From contig NC_088304.1 of the NCBI RefSeq assembly GCF_032854445.1, forward strand, positions 16,753,704-16,817,703: a DNA stretch of 64,000 nucleotides. Reading direction: 5' to 3'. Shown here in pieces: positions 21,772-33,842 of the stretch. The stretch comes from Liolophura sinensis. Taxonomy: Eukaryota; Mollusca; Polyplacophora; Chitonida; Chitonidae. The position numbers and the translations under genes were made by a program. Every line of letters starts with the position of its first letter. The stretch's first letter is position 1. Under the pieces are notes generated by a model, which did no database searches, was not told the DNA's origin, and saw only the letters and a program-made list of their open reading frames with translations.

Positions 21772-23450
21772 AATAGGCTTGGCCCAAGGATTTTTGTATT
21801 CTGGGCTACTGAATGGCACATACTTTATAGGCAAAAGTTTGATATAGTAAAGACCAGTGGCAATGTTACATACTACAGTGTAGATCAATGAAATTAACAA
21901 AGAATCCAGGCAAAATACAGAAAGTGGAAAAATTGTTCCAATGCTCTTGCAAAAAAGCTAATCTCACGTATTTTGTGATGAGAAAAAGATAGTTGCCAAC
22001 CGCATTGCTCTCCGACCAATATTTTTAGCTGTAACAACGTTTAAACATGATTGACGTCATTATCACGTGCCTAGCAACGGCTCTTGCTTCTTGGAAACCA
22101 GTGAAATTTGCGATTTTTTCAACACCTGCCGATGCCTTGCATAATTTTGCATCTTTCGGCACTTTCTTTATGTGGCTCAGTGTTCAGTTGTATTTTTTAG
22201 AACAAACTCTAACAAGTACCTTGTGTTTTCTATATACAAAAGCTGTTATTTTACAACATGTGGATGAAGACATTGTGATTTTCTTCGGCTAAGAAGTAAG
22301 ACAATTCCTGGGCCAGTTAAATTTGCTTGGCCCAAAGATTTTACGTATTCTGGGCTTGCAAATGGCACATATCTTATAGCCAAAACTTTAATATAGTAAA
22401 AATCAGAGGAGATGGTACATACTACAGTGTAGGTGTTTTATATTAACAAAGAGACCAGGGAAAGTACCAAAAGTGCAAAAATTGTTCCAATGGTCTGTAA
22501 AACGAAACTAATCCGACGTATATTGACTTAAAAGAAACTGATTTAAATTCACAAAAAGACCACGCAAAACAACTAAAGTGGAAAAATTGTTCCAATGCTC
22601 TTGAAAAGAAGCTAATCCGACGTATTTTGTAACGAGAAATCGAATGAGCAAACTGCATTGCCCTACGACCAATACTTTTGGCTGTAGCTAAGTTAGAAAC
22701 ATGATTGACGTCATAATCACGTGCCTAGCAACGGTTATTACTCCTTGAAAACCAGTGAAATTTGCAATTTTTTCAAACCCTGCCGATGCCTTGCCTAATT
22801 CTGCATCTGTTGGCACCTTATTAATGTGGGACAGTGTTCAGTTGTATTTTTTAGAACAGACTCTAACAAGTACATTGTGTTTTCTATATACAAAAGCTGT
22901 TATATTTCAACATCTGGATGAAGACATTGCGATTGTTTTCGGCTTAAAAGTAAAACAATTGCTGGGCCAGTTAAATTTGCTTGACACAAGGATTTTAACT
23001 ATTCTGGGCTTCCGAATGGCACATACCATATATCCAAAAGTTTAACATAGTAAAGACCAGTGGAGATGGTACATACTACAGTGTAGCTGTTTTATAATAA
23101 CAAAGAGACCAGGCAAAATACCAAAAGTGGATAAATTGTTCCAATTGTCTGGGAACAAATTTCTGTGACGAGAAATCAAATGGTTTAAACCGCATTGCTC
23201 TTCGACCAATACTTTTAGCTGTAGCTAGGTTAGAAACATGATTGACGTCATAATCACCTGCCTAGCAACGGCTATTACTCCTTGAAAACCACTGATATTT
23301 GCAATTATTTTCCAACCTGTCAATGCCTTGCCTAATTCAGCATCTTTTCGCACCTGATAAATGTGGGTCAGTGTTTAATTGTATTTTTTAGAACAGACTA
23401 TATCAAGTGCCTTGTTTTTCTATAAACTAAGGCTGTTACTTTTCAAATGA
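21772..23450 (+). repeat. Satellite array resumed, plus orientation
   Basis: The unit restarts at TAGGCTTGGCCC and continues with anchors near 22,050, 22,706 and 23,240. It is the same subfamily as before the inserted block. No genes. Confidence 0.8.
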
Positions 23451-26400
23451 TCTGGTGTGATAGTACGAGTAGGTAAAGCATTGGGTTGTCATCGACTTAA
23501 AAGCAAGACTATTGCTAAATGAGTTAAATGACCATGACCAAAACATTGGACGTCTTTTGGGCCACTAATGTGTATATCAGATTTTAGCGACTGTTTAATA
23601 TAGAACTGACCAGTCGCGATGCTACACACTACATTTTAGTTGATGTCATTCAGGTAAGTAATCAGCCCAAAAACTTGGAATGTTGAAAAATTGTTTAAAT
23701 GCACTTGCAAAGATACTAATCCGACGTTTTTTGTGCGGAGTTTTAAAAATGTGCAAACTGCATTGCTCTCTGACCAATACTTTTAGCTGTAGAGACCTGT
23801 AAAACATGGATGACATCATAATTGTGTGCCTAGTAACCGATTTTGCTCCTTAGAAACCGGAGAAATTTCCATTTTTTTCAAACACAGCTATTACTCACAT
23901 TATTATACATCTGTTGGAACCGTAATTGTGTGAGTCAGACGTATTTTGTGACGAAATATCAAATGACGGAAACTGCATTGCTCTCTGACAAATAATTTTA
24001 GCTGTAGAGACCTGTAAAACATGGATGACGTCATAATTGAGTGTCTAGAAACCGATTTTTCTCTTTACAAACCAGAAAAATTTGCACTATTTTAAAACAT
24101 GGCGATTGCTCACATTATTATACATCTGTTGGATCCTTAATTGTGTGAGTCAGTATTAAAGTTTAGTTTTCAAAAGAGACAGTATATGAAGTACCTTATA
24201 TTTTTCATATACAAATGATGTGGTATGGTAGTACGTGTAGGTAAAGCATTGGGATTGGCTTCGACTTAAAAGTAAAACAATTGCTAAATGAGTTAAATGA
24301 CCATAAATAAAACTTTGGACGTCTTTTGGGCTACTAATGTGCAAATTAGTTTTAGCCGACTGTCTAAAACAGAAATGACCAGTCGCGATGGTACACACTG
24401 CATTGTAGCTGATGTGATTTAGAAAAGTAACGAGCCCAAATAATTGGAATGCTGAAAAATTGTATTAATGCACTTGCAATGAAGCTTATCCGACGTGTTT
24501 TGTGAGGATATATGGAATGGTGCAAACTGGTTTGCTCTGCGACCAATACTTTTAGGTGAAGAGACCTGTAAAACATGGATGACGTCATAATGTGCCTAGG
24601 AACGGATTTTTCTCCTTACAAACCAGAAAAATTTGCACTTTTTTCAAACAAGGCCATTTGCTCATATTATTATACATCTGTTGGTACCGTAATTGTGTAA
24701 GTCAGTATTAGTTTAGTTTTCAAAAGAGACTATATCAAGTCCCTTTTATTTTACATATACAATTGATGTGGTGTGGCAGTACGTGTAGGTAAAGCATTGG
24801 GTTTGTCATCGACTTAAAGGTAAGACAATTCCTAAATGAGTTAAACGACCATGACCAAAACATTGGACGTCTTTTGGGCTACTAAAGTGCACATCAGATT
24901 TAGACGATTGTTTAATATAGAACTGACCAGTCGCGATGCAAGAGACTATATTGTAGCTGATGTGACTTAGCAAAGTAATCATCCAAAAAAATTGGAATGT
25001 TGAAAAATTGTTGAAATGAACTTTCAAAGATACTAATCCGACGTTTTTTGTGACTAGATATCAAAAGGTGCAAACTGCATTGCTCGCTGACCAATACTTT
25101 TAGATGTAGAGACCTGTAAAACATGGAGGACATCATAATTGTGTGCCTAATAACGGATTTTTCTCTTTAGAAACCAGAGAAATTTGCATCTTTTTTAAAA
25201 CAAGGCTAATTGCTCACATTATTATACATCTGTTGAAATCTTAATTGTATGAGTCAGACGTATTTTGTGACGAGATGTCAAATGGTGCAAACTGCATTGC
25301 TCTCCGTTTAATACTTTTAGCTGTAGAGACCTGTAAAACAAGGATAACGTCAAAATTGTGTGCTTAATAACGGATTTTTCTCTTCAGAAACAAGTTAAAT
25401 TAGCACTTTTTTCAAACATGGCGATGGCTTACATTATTATACATCTGTTGAAATCTTAATTGGGTGAGTCAGACGTATTTTGTGACGAGATGTCAAATGG
25501 TGCAAACTGCATTGCTCTCCGACTAATACTTTTAGCTGAAGAGACCTGTAAAACATGGATGACGTCATAATTGTGTGCCTAGTATCGGATTTTTCTCCTT
25601 ACAAACAAGAGAAATTTGCATCTTTTTCAATTAAAGTGATTGCTTACATTATTATATATCTGTTGGAACCGTAATTGGGTGAGTCAGAAGCATTTTGTGA
25701 CGAGATGTCAAATGGTGCAAACTGCATTGCTCTCCGACAAATACTTTTAGCTGAAGAGACCTGTAAAACATGGATGACATCATAATTGTGTGCCTAGTAT
25801 CGGATTTTTCTCCTTACAAACAAGAGAAATTTGCATCTTTTTCAATTAAAGCGATTGCTTACATTATTGTATATCTGTTGGAACCGTAATTGGGTGAGTC
25901 AGAAGTATTTTGTGACGAGATGTCAAATGGTGCAAACTGCATTGCTCTCCGACTAATACTTTTAGCTGAAGAGACCTGTAAAACATGGATGACATCATAA
26001 TTGTGTGCCTAGTATCGGATTTTTCTCCTTACAAACATGAGAAATTTGCATCTTTTTCAATTAAAGTGATTGCTTACATTATTGTACATCTGTTGGAACC
26101 GTAATTGGGTGAGTCAGACGTATTTTGTGACGAGATGTCAAATGGTGCACACTGCATTGTTCTCTGTTTAATACTTTTAGCTGTAGAGACCTGTAAAACT
26201 TGAATGACGTCATAATTGTGTGTGTATTAACGTATTTTTCTGTTTAGAAGCCAGAGAAATTTTGCATCTTTTTAAATCAAGGTGATTGCTCACATTATTA
26301 TACATCTGTTGGTACCGTAATTGTGTGAGTCAGTATTAAAGTTTAGTTTTCAAAAGAGACTATATCAAGTCCCTTTTATTTTACATATACAATTGATGTG

Positions 26401-27279
26401 GTGTGGCAGTACGTGTAGGTAAAGCATTGAGTTTGTCATCGACTTAAAAGTAAGACAATTCCTAAATGAGTTAAACGACCATGACCAAAACATTGGACGT
26501 CTTTTGGGCTACTAATGTGCACATCAGATTTAGCCGACTGTTTAATATAGAACTGACCAGTCACGATGGTACACACTGCATTGTAGCTAATGTGATTTAG
26601 CAAAGTAATCAGCCAAAAAAATTGGAATGCTGAAAAATTGTACTAATGCACTTGCAATGAAGCTAATTTGACGTATTTTGTGACGATATATAGAATGGTG
26701 CAAACTGGTTTCCTCTCCGACCAATACTTTTAGCTGTAGAGATCTGTAAAACATGGATGACGTCATAATTGTGTGCCTAGTAACAGATTTTTCTCCTTAG
26801 ATACAAGAGAAATTTGCACTTATTTGACACAAGACTATTGCTCACATTATTATACATCTGTTGGAAACGCAATTGTGTGAGTTAGACGTATTTTGTGACG
26901 AGATATGAAATGGTGCAAACTGCATTGCTCTCCGACCAATACCTTTAGAGACCTGTAAAACATGGATGACGTCATAAATGTGTGCCTAGTAACGGATTTT
27001 TCTCCTTACAAACAAGAGAAATTTGCATCTTTTTCAATTAAAGTGATTGCTCACATTATTATACATCTGTTGGAACCGTAATTGTGTGAGTCAGACGTAT
27101 TTTGTGACGAGATGTCAAATGGTGCAAACTGCATTGCTCTCCGACCAATACTTTTAGCTGTAGAGACCTGTAAAACAAGGATAACGTCATAATTGTGTGC
27201 CTAGAAACGGATTTTTCTCCTTACAAACCAGAAAAATTTGCACTTGTTTAAAACATGGCGATTGCTCACATTATTTTAA
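23451..27279 (+). repeat. Diverged array subfamily with full (~555-bp) and short (~215-bp) units
   Basis: The anchor GATGACGTCATAATTG or close variants recurs near 24,015, 24,570, 25,126, 25,345, 25,559, 25,774, 25,990, 26,204, 26,757, 26,967 and 27,181. Spacings are 553-556 bp or 210-219 bp. Short units pass directly from the GTGAGTCAG phrase to ACGTATTTTGTGACGAG, skipping about 340 bp present in the full units. Most units also carry a CTCACATTATTATACATCTGTTGG phrase in variant forms. No genes. Confidence 0.85.
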
Positions 27280-27574
27280 ACTGCTGGGCATAAGAAACGT
27301 ATAACCTTGTTCAGCACCACAAGAAAGAAGAAAGACAGACAGTATCAATAAGATAAGCATTGTATTGCAATAAACCAATTTCCAAGGTCTGTTAAAAAAT
27401 TCAAAGCCATATGGATATTACACTTGCTTTTACGCCGAGTAAAGAAGGCATGGGGTAAATCTGAAAAATTACACAAATGCAAATAACGGGACTCCTTAAG
27501 AAAGGTTTACCTAACGTCCTATCATGTCATAAGACAGATCGTTAGTAGCGTGTGTGAGCACCCATTGCATCATT

Positions 27575-28553
27575 TTAAGTCAAAATACGTCTCCTCATGG
27601 AAGTCGTCAGCCACCGGATGACCTCATCAGGAATTCTGTCCCACTCCTCAAATAAAGCCTGTTCAAACTGTTGCCTGTTTTGTGGGGGAGGGACGCGTTG
27701 TCTCAGACGTCGATCAAGATGATCCCAGAGATGCTCTAAGGGATTCATGTCTGGCGATCGTGCTGGCCAACGTATCAACGGTGTCCAGATAATTTAGTAC
27801 AACTCTGGCGGTATGAGGTCGTGCATTGTCCTGCTGCAAAAGGATACCCCTTTGCTGTTGATGCACGAATGGCACCACAACAGGTTCCAATATTTCATCT
27901 CGGTATCTTTGGCCAGTCAGATTTCCCTGGATGATGACCAATCTCGTTCTCACCTGTCCACAAATTCCGCCCCATACAAGCACCCCACCAGCACCAAAAG
28001 GGTGGACATTCTGAATGCAGTTTTGTCCCAATCGCTCTCCCCCTGCGTCGATACACACTAATTCGACCATCATTTCTGAAGAGGTTATATCGGCTTTCAT
28101 CAGTGAACAGCACCCTTTCCCAATCTCGTCGCTGCCATCGACGTACAACTCTTGCCCAACGCAGCTTGTTTTGACGGTGTAGAGGTGTCAATGCCATTGA
28201 TAGGGAAGGGGCGATAGGCTCTGATACCACTCGCGCGGATTCGTCGTAAGACTGTGCGTCTGCTGATGGGGTGACCCAGTGCCGTTTCCGCCGTTTCCGC
28301 CGTTGACGTCGCCGTCACAAACCGGTTACGCAGGTGGATTGTGCGGATGTACCGGTCTTCGCCAGGCGTTGTAACACTTGGCCTGCCCGATCTTGGACGA
28401 TCTTGTGTCCTGCCTGTTAGGCTGTAACGACCCTACAGTCTGCTGATGGTGGCTTGACTGGAATTGAATGTTCTGGCAATATGATGTTGGCTGGCCCCCA
28501 TGTCGGCCATACCAGTGGCTCTATCACGTTTTGCTTGTGTGAGTCTCGGCATC
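27575..28553 (-). pseudogene. Tc1-type transposase, inactivated
   Basis: Read on the minus strand from ATG at 28,553 (MPRLTQAKRDRATGMADMG), a typical Tc1 N-terminal helix-turn-helix region is followed by a GRPS linker (in-frame TAG near 28,438). Then come the first catalytic Asp (FTDESRYNLF), the second Asp (QQDNARPHTAR) and the Glu (SPDMNPLEHLW). Several frameshifts (near 28,200, 27,900 and 27,780) separate these motifs, so the enzyme is dead. The protein would cut and paste its element at TA sites. I did not find matching terminal inverted repeats on both sides, so the element is truncated or heavily decayed. It lies directly beside the Penelope-like fragment and both interrupt the satellite array. 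Confidence 0.8.
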
Positions 28554-28794
28554 TCTTAGATGTTTTTTATGGTATTGCACCCTTACCATGTGCTACATCG
28601 ATATTTATACGGCGGTCATTATCGAGAATTTTCAACAGGGCCCGAAACTCTGTTTTTCCGATTTTTCATGATGTCTTACACCAATTTCAATGAATCTCAT
28701 TAAAAATTGATGTGTACACAGGGTGCTTATGTGCAAACGTATTCGCACAACGTTCAAACTTATTCAACTTATTTTTCCGTGGAAAAAACTGCAT

Positions 28795-30147
28795 TTAAAA
28801 GTTATACGAGTCTTTTGCCCGGTAGTTTAGTTCCTCTAGAGTACATGTAGTAGCAGAATACGTGGATGTCGTTGTAGATGCACATAGCTTTTGAGCAAAA
28901 ATTTGATAATAATAATTCTTGCAAATAAAGATGACATTATTAGGAGCCTTGTCTGCTACAGTGATGACAAATTTACTATGAAGTTCAGCGAGTGTTTCTT
29001 GCACAGTGGCATCCTTCAAAACCTGTTTAACCTTAGGTAGAGCATCAATGTCTAGACGGTGTATAGTTAAACTAACTTTCTTTTTGACAATCTCAAGCCA
29101 ATCGTTAAGTACAGAAGAATCCACTTTCTCCTGTTTTGACCAATTTTTAACATTCTCCTCAAGTGCCGAGATGATATTTTTTTTGTTTGATCGAATGTTG
29201 ACATTACTCTTTTCTCTATACTTAGCACCCCTCACAAAGAGATTCCTTAGATCATGATTCTTAATAATATTAAGGTCACCAGTCAGGACATGTTTACATT
29301 TTTCGTAGGTAAAAACTGAGGGTTCACAATCACAGTTATAGCCGCCAGAAGTATACGTCGCCAAATCGAACTCCTTGATGGCCTGGGAATAATTGAAAAT
29401 TTTGGAATTGATAGGCTTTGTATACTCATAGGATATGCAAGGTGGCTCTTGGATATTAAAATAATTAGGCACAGCACTACGAACATCAGGTTCATTAAAG
29501 AAGCGTGGTAGGTTAATTAAATCAAGGCCACTATCTAAATACTTTATCTTCAGAAAGAGTCGATCGTGTTGAGTTTCAATTGTAGTTACAGGGCGATACA
29601 ATCGAAAATACGATATGTCTTGACACAGACGTACAAAGTGAGGTGGAACATTAAAATTGTGTATGTTATTGGATACGTCTTGAACGACCTGTTTTAGCAA
29701 GTTCAATGGCAGTGAATATAATACTGTGCGTAGAGCATGCATTCTATTGGTGTCATACGACAATCCCACTAAATAGCTAACTGTACCGAGTTTGTGAATC
29801 ATGTATCTGTTGAACTTCCTCCTACCATGACTGCGAGGTCTACGTTTATGGCATTTGAATAAATTTGGTACGATGGAGTCATATGGTTGGCTAGATGTTG
29901 CATTGCCGATTTCCATAAAGTTATCATTCAATCCGTATGGGAAGACTGAACCAATCTCTAGCATCCAGAAAAGCTCACGGTCACGGATTTTACGTTCAAA
30001 TTCGACATCAGTCTCATTTGTTCATGGATGAACCGATTCTATTATTTGAATGCTGAAATGGTCCCAGTCATGGTCGGAGGCAGAGAAATGCTTGCCTAAT
30101 AGCAATTGTGTCTTGCGCACGGACTTACGATACCCGTTCAACCGTAA
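28795..30147 (-). pseudogene. Penelope-like retroelement fragment, endonuclease piece before RT piece
   Basis: About 450 codons in one frame with a single TGA at about 30,022. The first part (30,147-29,950) reads LRLNGYRKSV ... GKHFSASDHDWDHF ... RELFWMLEIGSVFPYGLND, which matches the C-terminal half of a GIY-YIG endonuclease as found in Penelope-like elements. A long linker follows with TGGYNCDCEPS and HVLTGDLNIIKNHDLRNLF blocks, then the start of the reverse transcriptase (FVITVADKAPNNVIFICKNYY). The catalytic RT core is missing because the fragment stops at 28,795. Endonuclease ahead of RT is the permuted order described for the Naiad/Chlamys clades; canonical Penelope elements have it after the RT. 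Both ends are truncated. Confidence 0.65.
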
Positions 30148-31640
30148 ATGCAGTGGCAATGGTACATACAACAGTGTAGCTAATTTAAATTAACAAAGAG
30201 ACCAGGCAAAAATCCAAAAGTGGAAAAATTGTTCCAACGCTCTTTAAAAGAGGCTAATCCAACGTATTTCGTGACGAGAAGTCGAATGGTGCAACCGCAC
30301 TGTTTTCCGACCAAAACGTTTATCTGTAGCAACGTTTGAAACATGATTGACGTCACAATCAGGTTCCCAGCAACGGCTCTACTCTACAAAAACAAGGAAA
30401 ATTTTGCAATTTTTTCAACACCTGTCGATGCCTTGCCTAATTCAGCTTCTTTTGGCACCTTATTGATGTGGGTCAGTGTTCAGTTGTATTTTTTAGTACA
30501 AATTGTATCAAGTACCTTGTGTATTCTATGTACAAATGTTGTTTTCATCAACATGTAGATAAAGACATTGGAATTGTCTTCGACTTAGAAGTAAGACAAT
30601 TGCTCTGTCAGTTATATGGGCTTTTTTCAAAGATTTCTTGTCGTCTGAGCTACCGAAGGGCACATAATTTATAGCCAAAAGTATAAAACATTAAGGACCA
30701 GTGGCGATGGTACATGCTACAGTGTAGCTGATTTCAATTAACAAAGAGACCACGCAAAAATCCAAGAGTGGAAAAATTGTTCCACCACTCTTTAAAAGAT
30801 GCATAAACACAATCCGACGTATTAGCTGTAGCTACGTTAAAATCATGATTGACATCATCTTCATGTGCCCTGCAACGCCTCTTACTCCTTGGAAACCAGT
30901 GAAATTTGCAATTTTTTTCAAACTTTCCGATGCCTTGACTAATTTCACATCTGGTGGCACCTTGTTGATGTGGGTCAGTGTTTAATTGTATTGTTTAGAA
31001 CAGACTCTGTCAAGTGCCTTGTGCTTTCTATATACAAATGCTGTTTTATTCAACATGTAGATAAAGACATTGGAATTGTCTTCGACTTAGAAGTAAGACA
31101 ATTGCTGGGTCAGTTATATGGGCTTTTTCCAAAGACTCGACGTCTTTTGGGCTACCGAATGGCGCATAACTTATAGCCAAAAGTATAATATAGTAAAGAC
31201 CAGTGGCGAGGTCACATACTACAGTGTATTTGATTTAAAATAACACAGGGAGCAGGCAAAAATCCAAAGTGCAAAAATTGTTCCAACGCTCTTGGAAAGA
31301 AGCTATTCCGACGTAATTTTGACACGAAAAATCGAATGGTGCAAACAGCTTAACCCTCCGATTAATACTCTTAGCTGTAGCAATGTTTAAAACATGATTG
31401 ACGTCATAATTACGTGTCCAGCAACGGCTATGACTTCTTGGAAACCAGAGAAATTCCCCATTTTTTTTTAACACCTGCCGATGCCTTGCCTAATTCCACA
31501 TCTTTTGGCACCTTATTGATGTGGGTCAGTGTTAAATTGTATTTGTTAGAAGAGACTGTATCAAGTACCTTGTGTTATCTATATACAAATGCTGTTGTTC
31601 TTGTACATATAGATAAACACGTTGGGTTTTATCTCTGACT
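30148..31640 (+). repeat. Satellite array, plus orientation
   Basis: The array resumes in mid-unit at AGTGGCAATGGTACATAC, about 250 bp further along the consensus than the break at 27,279. Anchors lie near 30,347, 30,850 and 31,398. No genes. Confidence 0.8.
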
Positions 31641-33620
31641 TAGAAGTTAGTTTTTTCCACTTTTGTATTTTTGACTGATCTTTGCGAATTGAAATTAGCT
31701 ACAGTGTAGTTTGTACCAGTGCCACTGGTCATTACTGTAATGAACTTTTGTCTATAAGTTTTGTGCCGTTCGAAAGCATGTACACAAAACAACAGCATGT
31801 GTATGTAGAAGATATAAGGCACTTGATACAGTCTGTTCTAAAAAATACAATTCAACACTGACCGACAATTTTAAGATGGCAAAAGCTGCGCTAAAATGCC
31901 AGGCATGGACAAGTGTTTAAAAAATTGCAAATTCCTCTGGTTTCCAAGAAGTCAGAGCCGATGCTGGGCACAGGATTATGACGTCAATCATGTTTTAAAA
32001 CGTCGTTACAGCTAAAAGTATTGGTCGGGGAGCAATGCGCTTTGCACCATTCGATTTTTCGTCACAAAATGCGTGACTAACACAAATTTGCTTCTTTCTA
32101 AGGGGATTTAAAAAAAATTTTCCTTTGGACTTGTTGCCAGATCACTTTGCTGATTGACATTAACTACAATATTGTAGGTGCGACGCGTCATTTCTATATT
32201 AAACTTTCCGCTATAACTAATGTGCTGATCGGTAGCAGAGAAGACACCAAATCTTTGGGCCAAGCTCATTTAACTAACCCCAGCAATTGTGTTAATTTGA
32301 AGATACAGTCTGTTCTAAAAACTACAATTACTGACCCACATAGTTTGGTGCCAAAAAGTATGGAATAATGTAAGCAATCGGCAAGAGTGAAAAAAAATTG
32401 CAAATTTCCATGGTTTCTATGGAGTAAAATCCGTTGCTGGGCATGATATTTTGACCTTGACTATGTTTTGAAGGCCACTACAGCTAAAGTATTGGTCGGA
32501 GAGCAGTGCGGTCTGCGCCCTTCATTGCTTGTCACAAAAATATGTCGGATTAGCTTCTTTACAAGCGCATTTGAACAAGTTTTGCACTTATGACTTTTTG
32601 CCTGATTGTTTTGCTGACTGACATCAGCTACAGTATTGTAGCTACGACTCGTCATTTCTATAATAAACTTTCGGCTATCATTTCTTGTGCCGTTCGGTTG
32701 CACAAAAGAAGATAAGCTCAAGTTGACTGACCCAGCAATTGCGTTTCTTCTAAGTCGAAGACAAACTCAATGGCTTTATGTACATATACTACCATACCAC
32801 ATCATTTGTATATAGCAAACATAAGGCACTTGATACAGTCTGTTCTAAAAACTATAATTTAACACTAACCCACACAATTAGGATGTCAAAAGATGTGGAA
32901 TAATGTAAGCAATCGTCAGATGTTGAAAATTCCAAATTTCTCTGGTTTCTAAGAAGTAAGGGCCGTTGCTGGTCACGCAATTATAACGTCAACTATTTTT
33001 GACGCCACTATTGATAAAAGTTTTGATTAGAGAGCTGTGGGGTTTGCATCATTCGATGCTCGTCACAAAATACGTCGGATTAGCTTCTTTACAAGTGCAT
33101 TTTAACAGTTTTTCTTTTTTCGGATTTTTGTCCGGTTTATCAGCTACAATGATGTAGCCACGATTGGTCTTTTCTATTTTTAAATTTTTGGGAATCCCAC
33201 GACCATCGGCTGGTTGCATTTCTATGTTAAACTTTTGGCTATACCTAATGTGCCGTCTGGTAGCCCAGAAGACGTCGAATCTTTGGGCCAAGCTCATCTA
33301 ACTGACCCAGTAATTGTGTTACTTCTAAGTCAAAGACAACCCAATGGCTCTCACCAATGCGATCGCTGTGAGTTCAGCCCATGCTGGCTTCCTCTCCGGC
33401 CGTACGTGGGAAGATCTGCAGCAACCTGCGGATGGTCGTGGGTTTCTCCGGGCTCTGTCCGATTTCACCCGCCATAATGCTGGTCGTATAATTGAACTAC
33501 TCCTGAGTACGGCGTAAAACAACCAATCAAATAAATAAATAAATAAATTTTATATAGAAAATATAAGGTACTTGATACAATGTGTTTTAAAAGCTACTAT
33601 TTATTACTGACCCACATATG
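31641..33620 (-). repeat. Satellite array, minus orientation, decaying to its right edge
   Basis: At about 31,640 the unit flips strand. Diverged anchors lie near 31,981, 32,455 and 32,990. Sequence belonging to the unit returns after the SINE at 33,345-33,545 and ends near the ACTGACCCACATATG phrase at about 33,620. No genes. Confidence 0.75.
33345..33545 (+). mobile_element. SINE copy, 5'-truncated
   Basis: It begins at the internal phrase TCTCACCAATGCGATCGCTG and runs through the conserved body (GGCTTCCTCTCCGGCCGTACG, CCGGGCTCTGTCCG, CTGAGTACGGCGTAAAAC) to an AAATAAATAAAT tail. It is inserted inside an array unit. The tRNA head is absent. Confidence 0.75.
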
Positions 33621-33842
33621 TAAGTTGTCTTTATTTCGAAATTTAAGGTTTCTTGAAATATTTTCTTTTTCTTTTATACAACCTTTTACTTCATTCCCCC
33701 ATTTAGTGAAAGAAAAGAAAAATTCAATAATTTGCTCTATAGCTCGTTACACTTGCCATGTAGATCATATGCTTTGTCTGTGCTTTGCATGAGATAACGT
33801 ACAAGGAGGGGCAAATCCACCACACATCAATGAGCTTGTATA

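Noticed and set aside
23960-27279. Regularly spaced repeats resembling a CRISPR array
   Set aside because: Units are 215-555 bp and repeated over their whole length, with no short repeat/unique spacer structure; the genome is eukaryotic.
27280-28790. Terminal inverted repeats for the Tc1 remnant
   Set aside because: I looked for matching ends on both sides of the transposase and found none convincing; the element is reported as a pseudogene only.
1-33300. Dozens of 60-150-codon open frames with recurring peptides such as STLCFLYTNAV
   Set aside because: They are translations of the repeat unit, occur on both strands in different frames and are broken in sister units. No start, splice or motif evidence supports coding.
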